Positions 52,008 through 61,100 of a stretch of 64,000 bases of DNA are shown one piece after another. Numbering within the stretch: the first letter of the stretch is position 1; the number at the start of each line of letters is the position of its first letter. Made by a program: the position numbers and the translations under genes. Below the pieces are notes generated by a model. It was not told the DNA's origin, did no database searches, and saw nothing but the letters and a program-made list of their open reading frames with translations. This stretch comes from Flavobacteriales bacterium (GTDB lineage: Bacteria; Bacteroidota; Bacteroidia; Flavobacteriales_D; Sanyastnellaceae), in NCBI GenBank assembly GCA_027491075.1, contig JAIXWX010000011.1, positions 23,155 through 87,154 on the forward strand. Reading direction: 5' to 3'.

Positions 52008-53725
52008 TTGCTGAGTCGAATATCTTTTATTAGCATCTGCAGCGACTTTTGTCCGTTCCACTCGTTTTCCTCTAGTGTGAACAAGACATCTATTGGAACG
52101 TTGTTCAGGATTACCGGTGCCCACGATCCCAGGTCAAAACCGATTCCATCTAAGCGATGTTCTTTATTAAAACCTTGAGACAATGTCGTTTTTAGATGCG
52201 CTTGACCTTCCCCTACCCCGCGCGTGACTCCGCTACCGTATAGATTGCGAACCAAGAATACAGGCTTCATATTTTCTGGTCCAAAAGGAGCAAACCGAGC
52301 GAGTATTCGGTAAAATTTTTCATTGATATCGGATAGTTTGAGCTCCAAATCGTACTCGATATACGGAACCGGAAGTTTGCTATCCAACTTTCCCTTAACG
52401 ATCTCATCAAATTTCTCTCGGAACAAAAAATAATTATCTGCCTTTAAAGACAGGCCTGCAGCCATCGCGTGACCCCCAAATTGTTCGAGCACATCCGAAC
52501 AATGACCCAATACCTCATATAAATCGATCCCCGGAATACTTCGCGCGCTTCCCGAGAGCTTCCCTTCGATTTCTGTGAGCACAATGGCGGGTTTGTAAAA
52601 CTCCTCCACCAGTCTCGACGCAACAATACCTACAACTCCTTTGTGCCATCCCTCGTTTTTCACAACACTAGTGAAACTGTTCATGTAGAAAGGATCATCA
52701 TGAATCATTTGTTTCGCTTGGAGGGTGATTTCCTTGTCCCTTTCCCGCCTTGTCTTATTGTCATTTTCAATGCTGGTAGATATTTCTTGAGCCTGTTCTA
52801 ATGATGCAGCTAGAAGAAGTTCAACCGCCTTTTTTCCACTGGAAATTCTTCCCGCGGCATTGATTCGCGGAGCCAAAATGAATACGACATCGGTGATCGT
52901 CAATTCTTTCCTTTTGAAAGCCGCTTTTTCCAACATTGCCACAATTGCCGGCCTTCTGGCTTTGCTAATGATATCCAAGCCAAACGTAGCGAGTACACGA
53001 TTCTCATCTGTCAATGGAACAATGTCTGCTCCGATGGAAATGGTGAGAAGGTCCAATTGAGAAAAGAGGAAGTCTTCGAGCTCAGGGGCATAACGTTGCG
53101 TCCAACCTTGAAGGAGTTTGAAGCCCACTCCACATCCACTCAACCCTTTGTAAGGGTATCCGCAATCTTCTCTTTTAGGATCCAATACAGCAATGGCATC
53201 TGGTAAAGTTCCAGGCAAGTGGTGGTCACAGACGATGACGTCCAACCCCAATTCTTTTGCCCGATCAATTCGCGCGGCGTCTTTGATCCCGCAATCAAGG
53301 GTGATGATGAGTTGAAAATTCTCTTGAGCTGCCCATTCTACGGCTTTGTTCGAAAACCCATACCCCTCTTCATAGCGATCGGGAATATAAAATTCGCATT
53401 CCGCTCCGCACTTTTTTAGAAAAGAAAAAACCAAGGCAACGGAAGTAGTGCCGTCTACATCGTAATCCCCATACACCAGAATTTTTTGCTTTTCTATTAA
53501 AGCCTTTTGAAGGCGTTCCACCCCTATTTCCATATCCTTCATTAAAAAAGGATCATGAAGTTGGGTCAAGGCAGGGTAAAAAAAGTCTTTGGCACTCTCC
53601 AAGCCCAGGATTCCCCTTTGAGCGAGCAACTGACACAGCGGCTCCGCTAATTTGAGCTCCGAAACCAAACCTTCAATAATTTGTTTTTCAGACTCTTGTT
53701 TTCGTATCCAGCGCTTAGGGATCAT
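52004..53725 (-). CDS. recJ: Single-stranded-DNA-specific exonuclease RecJ
   Basis: 5'-to-3' single-strand exonuclease for recombination and mismatch repair. The 573-residue protein has the DHH-family motifs: YGDYDVDGTTS near 80-90, LDCGIKD, DHHLPG, and DPKR, then the DHHA1 region with GHAMAAGLSL. The C-terminal OB-like part (about 460-570) has FAPFGPENMKPVF. Length is normal. Its stop shares the palindrome TTAA with thiL. Confidence 0.96.
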   Translation of the reverse strand: MIPKRWIRKQESEKQIIEGLVSELKLAEPLCQLLAQRGILGLESAKDFFYPALTQLHDPFLMKDMEIGVERLQKALIEKQKILVYGDYDVDGTTSVALVFSFLKKCGAECEFYIPDRYEEGYGFSNKAVEWAAQENFQLIITLDCGIKDAARIDRAKELGLDVIVCDHHLPGTLPDAIAVLDPKREDCGYPYKGLSGCGVGFKLLQGWTQRYAPELEDFLFSQLDLLTISIGADIVPLTDENRVLATFGLDIISKARRPAIVAMLEKAAFKRKELTITDVVFILAPRINAAGRISSGKKAVELLLAASLEQAQEISTSIENDNKTRRERDKEITLQAKQMIHDDPFYMNSFTSVVKNEGWHKGVVGIVASRLVEEFYKPAIVLTEIEGKLSGSARSIPGIDLYEVLGHCSDVLEQFGGHAMAAGLSLKADNYFLFREKFDEIVKGKLDSKLPVPYIEYDLELKLSDINEKFYRILARFAPFGPENMKPVFLVRNLYGSGVTRGVGEGQAHLKTTLSQGFNKEHRLDGIGFDLGSWAPVILNNVPIDVLFTLEENEWNGQKSLQMLIKDIRLSN

Positions 53726-53854
53726 GGTACAATCTTATGAAAGTTTCCGTGCTAAAGACCCATTGTTAACAGATACATATTCACAGAATATGCAACCAAA
53801 TGCAATGAATAATCGTCTTTATAACTATATTCGGACCGCTAAAAGAAGTAACCA

Positions 53855-54799
53855 ATGAAAAACCGCAGTTATTTAATAGTATTTATCGCTGCTTTTGCAG
53901 CCTCTTTTTTGCTTGGAGGTTGCCTGAATGAGGAAAATAAGATCCCACCAAACTGTTATGACGGATTGCTCAACAATGCTGAAGAACAAATCGATTGTGG
54001 AGGTCCTATTTGTGAGGAGTGCGATCCATGTACCAACGGAAGAAAAGACGAGGGAGAAGTTTGGGTCGATTGCGGCGGAGAATGTGACGTGTGTCCACCC
54101 TGCGCCAATGGCGTTTTGGATATTGGAGAAGTAGCCATTGACTGCGGACCCGATTGTGGGCCTTGCGCCAACCTTTGCGGGGATGGTTTATTAAACGGGG
54201 ATGAGGAAGAGCTTGATTGTGGTGGTAATCCACTTTATTGCGCGGCTTGTCCCACCTGCGAAGATGAATTAATGAATGGTACTGAAGTAGGTATCGATTG
54301 TGGAGGAACAGAGTGCGATCCTTGTCCAGTGGACGGAAGCTGTACCAATAGCTTTATGGAGGCCTATGAGTATTGGACCGACTGTGGCGGGCCCACTTGT
54401 CCTGGTTGCGATACACTCTTCCAATGGAAAGTAGGAACCGCAGACAACGTAGTGTTACCATTGGGCGCTACAGGAGTTATTACTGGCACCACGCTTACAT
54501 TGAACGGCACCAGTGTAACGGGTAATACGATCAATGTAAACATTACAAATGCTGGGACGTGGGTACCAGGTACTAACTTTATTGCCAACCCCAATAACTT
54601 CCCTAACATTTCTATTTCGTATCAGACTGCTGTACAAACGTATTCATCGGAGTTTACGGGATCCAACGTCACCTTTACTCTACAGCGCTACATTCCGACG
54701 GTGAACTTTGTGAGGGTTTCGTTCTCTGGAGTAATCAAGAATGCAGACAATACCGCGACAGTGAATTTACAGAACGGAATATTCATGCAAGATCTTTAA
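53855..54799 (+). CDS. Lipoprotein with six Cys-rich tandem repeats
   Basis: A 314-residue predicted lipoprotein; signal peptide at 1-22 and lipobox LLGGC with C23. Residues 34-186 hold six repeats of about 24-28 residues: roughly 34-58, 59-82, 83-107, 108-134, 135-162 and 163-186. Their consensus is C-x-N/D-G-x2-D/N-x2-E-x4-D-C-G-G-x2-C-x2-C. Asp, Asn and Glu at fixed places suggest Ca2+ binding together with disulfides. Residues about 187-314 form a beta-rich, Thr/Asn-rich domain (LGATGVITGTTLTLNGTSV). Function unknown; an outer-surface adhesin or scaffold is plausible. A terminator follows. Confidence 0.82.
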   Translation: MKNRSYLIVFIAAFAASFLLGGCLNEENKIPPNCYDGLLNNAEEQIDCGGPICEECDPCTNGRKDEGEVWVDCGGECDVCPPCANGVLDIGEVAIDCGPDCGPCANLCGDGLLNGDEEELDCGGNPLYCAACPTCEDELMNGTEVGIDCGGTECDPCPVDGSCTNSFMEAYEYWTDCGGPTCPGCDTLFQWKVGTADNVVLPLGATGVITGTTLTLNGTSVTGNTINVNITNAGTWVPGTNFIANPNNFPNISISYQTAVQTYSSEFTGSNVTFTLQRYIPTVNFVRVSFSGVIKNADNTATVNLQNGIFMQDL

Positions 54800-54826
54800 T
54801 AAGAAAATAGGATTTGATCCAACGGA

Positions 54827-54861
54827 GGTTGTCTAGCGAAAGCTAGGCAACCTTTTTTTTT
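54827..54861 (+). terminator. Rho-independent terminator after the Cys-rich lipoprotein
   Basis: GGTTGTCTAGC (54827-54837) pairs with GCTAGGCAACC (54842-54852) through a GAAA loop, with one G-T pair, followed by nine T's (54853-54861). It lies 28 nt after the lipoprotein stop. The stable tetraloop and T-run make it convincing. Confidence 0.9.
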
Positions 54862-54894
54862 GATTGAATATCAAAGTTGAATTCGGTAATTACA

Positions 54895-54909
54895 ATTCGT
54901 GGAACGAAT
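54895..54909. repeat. Small perfect inverted repeat
   Basis: ATTCGT (54895-54900) and ACGAAT (54904-54909) flank GGA. It lies 32 nt left of a second, longer hairpin. Together they mark a structured stretch before the barrel/RHS pair; role unknown. Confidence 0.45.
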
Positions 54910-54940
54910 CAGAAGATTTCGTATAAAAATACCTTACGTT

Positions 54941-54963
54941 TTCTATGGAAAACTTCCATAGAA
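54941..54963. repeat. Perfect 10-bp inverted repeat with 3-nt loop
   Basis: TTCTATGGAA (54941-54950), loop AAC, and TTCCATAGAA (54954-54963) are exact reverse complements. No T-run follows on either strand, so it is not a standard terminator. It lies 160 nt before the barrel gene and could be an operator, a leader hairpin or a mobile-element remnant. Confidence 0.6.
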
Positions 54964-55123
54964 TGCAAGAAATATTGTCGAGGCCACTCATTTGTAGATT
55001 TTTGAAAATGAGGTTAGTAAAGCAACCAAGATCATTCAGTGATTAGTTATTTAATTTATTTAACAATTACTCAAATAACTGTTATTCCGTGAGTTCATTA
55101 TTCTTGTATTAGGAAATGAACGA

Positions 55124-56599
55124 ATGAAAACTATCTTACTTTTAATATTGATTTTAAACTTTGGAATTTGTTGCGTTGCACAATCAAACCAACAGTTACC
55201 TATCTCGCTATCTACAAAAGACTGCAAGAGGCTCCATTCAAGAATAAACAAGCGCTTCGAAAAAGCAACAAGTCATCTGAAAAGCGTCAACGATAAGCAT
55301 CTTCGAGCGTTTTGGAAACTAGAGGAAAGTATAATCACAGAGCTATGCGCAGTCAATGAGTTACAGGCTGAGAGTCAATTCAAAAGCTCACTTCAATCCT
55401 ATAGAAGATATCAAGAACGTTTGGAGATGAGCTCTGGCAGAGGTTTGAAAAATCACTACCCTGGTTTTGATAGTCTTAGTTGTGCTCTGACGTATTTCGA
55501 AAGCACATATGCCAAAGGATCCGAACCCTCTAAGTCATCAGATTGTTCTTGCTCAGACGCTCATCATGTCAAGTCATCTCAAAACTTACTGCGAGCGGAG
55601 ATTATGCGTAGTGAAGTTATTCAAGAGTATATAAGAGATAGGACGCAATACTTAAGTAGAATTGCGAATTCGAGTCAGGTACCATCTGGCGCATTGAAAA
55701 AACTAATTCAAAGCAATTATTATTTAGGTGAATCTATTTCTAATAGAATATCAATTCTTAATAAACGGAGTAAGATTGAAAACAGAATTTTTAGGCTTCT
55801 AAACACTAATCAAGGTTTCAAGGATTTCGTTAACTCTAATGGTCAGTTAGCCTCCTTAAATAACTCTTCCCTCCCCTCAAATGAGATTCATTCCAAAATC
55901 AAGATAGAAGATCTACTTGCAAATGCTCAAAAGAGTGCTTCTACTACCATAGCAAGAGAAAACGAAAAAATGAAGTCATTGCTTAATTCTCAGAAAGAGA
56001 AATCGAATATTGCTCTTTCCTATATCGACACCTTGAGGAATTTGGAGAAAGATACAACAGTGCAAAAGATATGGAAGCCGAATCCATATAAATCAAAAAG
56101 ATTTATCCAACGACTCCAATATGGTATAGACTTCCAAGCAACCCAGAGAACAAATTTCGTTCCTTCAGCAGGAGTAATATCGGGATCAATAAGTTATAAT
56201 TTTTCGCAAAATGTTTCATTGGGGATAAACACAGGTCTCATCACTTCTATTCAGTCTTTAAATTTCAGCAGAGAGTTTACAGCTCCAACTGTCTCCAATG
56301 ACGGGATAACTTTAGGCCTATTGGTTGACAGCAGATTGAGAAATCGCATTTTCATAACTGGCGGAGCAGAAGTTAACAATCGAAACCTAACTAACCAAGA
56401 AGAAACAAGTACCGCTTCTGCAGTCCAGTTTAAAGAAACATATTGGAACCTATCTGCATTAACTGGAATAAAATTAAAGCTCCCGTCCGGAAGAAATAAA
56501 GAGCAAACATTGTCTATCGTATATGATTTCTTGCACACTAGAAGTGGTCTTCCTCCTGTATCCATAAGGATGGGAATGAATTTTTTACCGAAACATTAG
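55124..56599 (+). CDS. Secreted coiled-coil plus outer-membrane-barrel-like protein next to RHS
   Basis: A 491-residue protein I do not recognise. Residues 1-20 (MKTILLLILILNFGICCVAQ) form a clear signal peptide. Residues about 30-330 are charged, helical and Ser-rich with likely coiled coils (for example LLANAQKSASTTIARENEKMKSLL cut short here). Residues about 335-491 alternate in the way of a small outer-membrane barrel (GVISGSISYNFSQNVSLGIN; ending RMGMNFLPKH). It ends 10 nt before the ATG of the RHS gene, so the pair is probably one transcript, with the barrel perhaps anchoring or exporting the RHS protein. The stop codon is TAG. Confidence 0.75.
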   Translation: MKTILLLILILNFGICCVAQSNQQLPISLSTKDCKRLHSRINKRFEKATSHLKSVNDKHLRAFWKLEESIITELCAVNELQAESQFKSSLQSYRRYQERLEMSSGRGLKNHYPGFDSLSCALTYFESTYAKGSEPSKSSDCSCSDAHHVKSSQNLLRAEIMRSEVIQEYIRDRTQYLSRIANSSQVPSGALKKLIQSNYYLGESISNRISILNKRSKIENRIFRLLNTNQGFKDFVNSNGQLASLNNSSLPSNEIHSKIKIEDLLANAQKSASTTIARENEKMKSLLNSQKEKSNIALSYIDTLRNLEKDTTVQKIWKPNPYKSKRFIQRLQYGIDFQATQRTNFVPSAGVISGSISYNFSQNVSLGINTGLITSIQSLNFSREFTAPTVSNDGITLGLLVDSRLRNRIFITGGAEVNNRNLTNQEETSTASAVQFKETYWNLSALTGIKLKLPSGRNKEQTLSIVYDFLHTRSGLPPVSIRMGMNFLPKH

Positions 56600-56609
56600 A
56601 TTGAAAAAC

Positions 56610-56867
56610 ATGAAAAAGTATCTACTCAAACTTTACTTATTTGCATTATTCTGCGGAATTTCTATTCACCATTATTCCCAAGTAAGCAATTCTGCACTTT
56701 CTCCATCTGATCAAGCACAGTCTACAAGAAAGTATGCGGAAACTCCTGTAAACCGCTCCATAGGTGCACCTCAGATTTCTTTCCCCGTTGCACAATTGCA
56801 GGCGAAGGAAATGTTATGTCCTTTTCCATCGTCTATGATGCCTCAGGCAGAAAAGTTAACGAATTAG
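56610..56867 (+). pseudogene. RHS/YD-repeat protein, N-terminal piece before a frame change
   Basis: First piece of the RHS gene. It opens with a signal peptide (MKKYLLKLYLFALFCGI, cleaved near residue 24) and reaches SIGAPQISFPVAQLQAK, the usual first block of Bacteroidota RHS proteins. Near 56,802-56,810 family-like coding jumps to the -1 frame; this frame then runs on to a stop at 56,867 with unrelated residues. A TTG at 56601 would add three residues, but ATG at 56610 is the better start. A one-base deletion, a sequencing error or ribosomal slipping could each explain it; no classical slippery heptamer is present. Confidence 0.7.
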
Positions 56868-58129
56868 CTTCGAGTTGCGGATGGGGTTGGAGTATGTTCG
56901 GCGGAGGCCAAATAACGCGAATAATTAAGGGAAGACAAGATGAGTATGGCCCATGTATTAGTCATGGATATGGAAATCCAGGAGATGACTTCCCTTTCAC
57001 TGAACTAATTCATTGGAATTGGCAATTTCAGCGAGAGCCAAATGAAGGAGGACCTTTTGTTCCTCCGTTTGTCGAAATAAACGCCAACTTCACGGCCGAT
57101 CCAGAAGATAACTCGTACTCAGACGAGCAAAATAACTTTCAACCTGATGAGTACTATTTTTCTTTTAATGGCCGATCAGGAATGTTTGTTATTAATAGCA
57201 ATGGAGATCCTGTATGTATTCCTCACCAAGACCTAAAGATAACTTACCAAGAATGCTTAAAGTGGTTTGAAATAGAAGATGAGGATGGATGGAAATATAG
57301 ATATTCTGAGGTAGAAGAGACCGAGTTTGGAATGGTCACACACCTAGGCCTTAAAAGGACACATCAAGCAGCAACCACTTGGCACTTAACAGGAATAACA
57401 AACAACAAAGGACAAACAGAATTTAATTTAACATACAACCTTGATGGTTGGGACTATGAAGAATCAACTTCTATTCTAGCTATTTCATTTGAAGGGGATA
57501 GTGACTGCCCCAATGAACAAACCTCAGTGACAACAACCTATAACAAACATCAAAGAAAGACTTTAGCTTCTGTAGAAGCTCCTTTAACAGGCAATTCAAT
57601 TTCATTTATTTACACAAATACAAGGGAGGATATCACAAGTTTAAAATCACTAGATGAAATAGTTGTTTTAAATGAGAACGGGATAGAAACATCAAGATAT
57701 AGACTGATTTATGGATATTTTTTAAATGAACTACAAAATCCTGAGAGGCTCAAGTTGCAAAATATTGAAAACATCAATCAAAACGGACAGAGCAAAACCC
57801 TTGTTTCTTTTATTTATGATGAATCACTACCTATTTTATCTAATGAGAACCTTGCCGGCACGGATCATTGGGGATATTTCAATGGACTAGACTTTAACGG
57901 CATAGAAAACTTACACGTAAATGGCGGAGGGAAAAGAGTCAACCCTGACCAAAATCAACGCGGAATTCTAAAGGAGTTAATATACTCTAGCGGTCAAAAA
58001 ACTTCATTTGAGTACGAAACCAATACCTATTCCAACTCGCCCAATGGTGAGGTTCAACCCCAAAATTATCAAGAGTCAATAAACATTTCCGGAAGTATTA
58101 CAATAGAGAGCGACGACTATTATAATTAG
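56816..58129 (+). pseudogene. RHS/YD-repeat protein, second piece, ends at an in-frame TAG
   Basis: Second piece, 437 residues as read from the internal ATG at 56816, although family similarity starts just before it (GNV at 56807-56815). The sequence SIVYDASGRKVNELASSCGWGWSMFGGGQITR is the standard second block of Bacteroidota RHS proteins, followed by FSFNGRSGMFVINSNGDPV. It ends at TAG (58127-58129). The next codons, in the same frame, continue the protein without a break (EAPLFGTGSMIFDSG). The internal ATG is thus not a true gene start. Confidence 0.7.
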
Positions 58130-61100
58130 GAAGCACCTTTATTTGGCACGGGGTCAATGATATTCGATTCTGGAAACAACTCTGGTTTCGTATTCTCACA
58201 TCAAAGTCCTAACAACATTTTTGATAACCTCGACAATCATTGCGAAGTTGGATACACTTTCTTCGATCCAGATAATTTAGGAGTCAGCAATCCTGAGCAA
58301 AACTCCGATGGAATGTTTCTCTTGTCTGATATGGATGATGTAGACCACCCTCAAAACCTCAATAATCAAAATGTGTATGGCCACGAACAGGTCATAGTAC
58401 CTTCTCGCAGGATCAAAAGACTTACCAAGTCGTTCACGATTGATAATAGTCAAACTGTAGTAATCAGTGGATCAATAGCTCCAACTTGGTGTGGGGAAGA
58501 AAATTCATATGTCAAAATTGTGGGTAGCTCATTAGTCTGGACCAAAGAGGGCGAAGTTGGAAGTACTACGCCCTTTTCCGAAAACGTTGAGTTAAGTCCA
58601 GGCAACTACACAGTTGAATACGCAGTGATATATCCCTATTTCGACGGCATTAACGATGATTATATCCCAAGAATTAGTATAAATGAAGTCCTCAACACAC
58701 AGTTTAGTTTTTCATTTTCACCGCTTGTAATTCCCCAACCAAATCCTAATTCTCGATACTGCGGTGGCCTCAGGATAAAAGGAATTTCATATAGTGATGT
58801 TTCAGATGAAAACATTGAACCTATAACGACCAGATTTTATTACGACTATTTCGAAGGCAACGAAAAATCAAGTGGGTATCTCTATTCTGAACCCACAGAT
58901 ATTGCAGTATTTGCCGACTATCACAAACAACAAAGGAAAACTGGTATTTCATGTACAGGTGGATTAGCGACTTGCCATGAGTGTGATATGATTATGATAT
59001 CGAGTAATGGTATTCAACCATTAATAATGGCAAATGGATCATTTTTAGTTTATCAAAATGTAAGGACTGAAGTTGGTGATGGATCTCAAGGTTGGACTGA
59101 AACAGAGTTTACAGTAGAGATTCCAGAGACTATAGATTTGAAATTCCCGACCCAAAAACCTTTCAAGTATTGGAGGTCTGGCTTACCAATAAGAAATAGA
59201 GTTTACTCAGGAGATGGAGTAAAGATTCACGAAGAAGAAAACACCTACATCCAGATTATTCCTAATCCCGTCAAAGTTAAAGGACTAAGTGTCGCTGTTA
59301 ACTCTAAACTGGGAATATCTAGAAACAAGGCGAATTGCGAAATAAATGTGGACAATTGTGATAGTTATATCACGTACAGCCATTTGAACTACAATTACAT
59401 TTCCGAATTAGTTGTATTAGCCAGCACAACTAGTAGAATTTATGATCAAATAGAAATAAACAAATTCACAACAAAATCTATAAATTATTCTTATGACACC
59501 GAATACTTTACGGCACTAAGGAGTCAAACTAATATCACTGAAGACCCAGATTTACCAATAACTCAAACACGATTCAAATATGTTTTTGACTACATCCCCT
59601 CCTCCTCTGGGGATGAAATGAATAACGTAATTCATCGATTAAAAAATATATCACAGTTCGGAAAAACTATGCCGATAGAAATTATCCAGTTAGCTGGTAC
59701 CTCTGAAATGAACTTAAATATTTACTCGGGTTCCTTAACAGAAATGAAGTTGGACGAGAATAATCACATATTAATAAGTACTAATTACGACCTAATTCTA
59801 GAGTCCCCAATAAGCTTAAATCAATTTGAATGGAGTAGCATCGAGCAAGGTAGTTTCATTTTTAATGAAAATTATAGAAAACGAGAAGATCAAATATTAT
59901 ATGATCAGCATGACCGTATCGTGAGTATAAAACCGAATGGTGATGTTTCAACATCCAAAATACGAAACTCCAAAGGAGCTGTAATAGCAGAGATTATTAA
60001 CTCTACTCCTGAAAAATGTAGTTATGATAGTTTCGAAGAATCAGAAATAACGACATGGAACTTTAATTCGTCCAATATAATTGAAGAGCCAAACAACGTA
60101 CTTGGACTAGAACTCAAAAAAAGTAAAACAGGTAGTAGAAGCTTGAGACTTAGTCAAAATATTTCGAAATCATTGATGCCTGGGAAATATATAATTAGTT
60201 TATGGGCGAATTCGAATTCTTTCAATCTTTTCGTGAATGGAATGATTGCAAATAGAACCATATCAGAGGAAGGTCTTGATCTACAAGGATGGGAATATTA
60301 CGAATATCTAATTGATGTTTCGAATGCAACGGTGGTACTGATAACTGGAACCTCAAGCATTCTCATAGATGAGCTTCGAGTATTCCCATGGGATGCACAA
60401 ATGCACTCTGTCTCATACAATTTAGACGGTACGATTCGAAACAAATGTGATATAAACAATTTTGTAAGCACCACTCTTTATGATGAGTGGAGAAGACCGC
60501 AATGGCAACTTGACGATAGACTACAAATTCTAAGTAAAGCTGTATATCATGAAAGAGATTTAAGCAATGCGTCGGACAAAAGTTGGTCCAGCGAAATTGT
60601 TGTTCTCGAAGAAGGAATGAGCGCATCGGAAATAGAAAACGCCTCAATGTCCGATACTAGACTGCGAATTGTAAAAAATTACTTCGACAGTTTTGGTAGA
60701 ACAACTCAAACTGTTGCCATTCGCCAAAGTGGAAGCTCATCAAAAGATCTAGTTTCATTTCACGAATATGATGAATTCGGTAGAGAGGTTAAGTCATACT
60801 TGCCATTTGCAAGCATGCAAGCTAATAATGGTAATTTCATCCCTGATCCGACTTCTGCCCAAGCTCAGTTTTACCTTACAACACCTCGAGTCGCCGAAAC
60901 AGAATTTGCATATTCAGAAACTATATTTGAAAACAGTCCACTCAACCGTGTCGTAGAACTTGGAAATGTTGGTGAAGATTGGCAAATTGGAAATGGTCAC
61001 ACTACTCGGATATCTCACTCGCTAAATGGTTCTAATGAAGTATTAAACTGGACTGCGACTATAGATGGTTGTTCAGCTATGAGTAATGGAGTTCCCGTAT

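Larger units (their letters stand above)
54800..55123. other. AT-rich intergenic region with hairpins
   Basis: This 324-nt gap holds a terminator (54827-54861), two perfect small inverted repeats (54895-54909 and 54941-54963), and otherwise AT-rich sequence. The last 40 nt include TATTCTTG, a one-mismatch match to TAnnTTTG, about 20 nt before the next start, so the barrel gene probably has its own promoter. No ORF or tRNA is seen. Confidence 0.6.

Noticed and set aside
58127..58129. Genome-wide recoding of TAG as a sense codon
   Set aside because: TAG ends sufT, folB, gltX and the 491-aa gene in this same window at positions where the proteins end normally.
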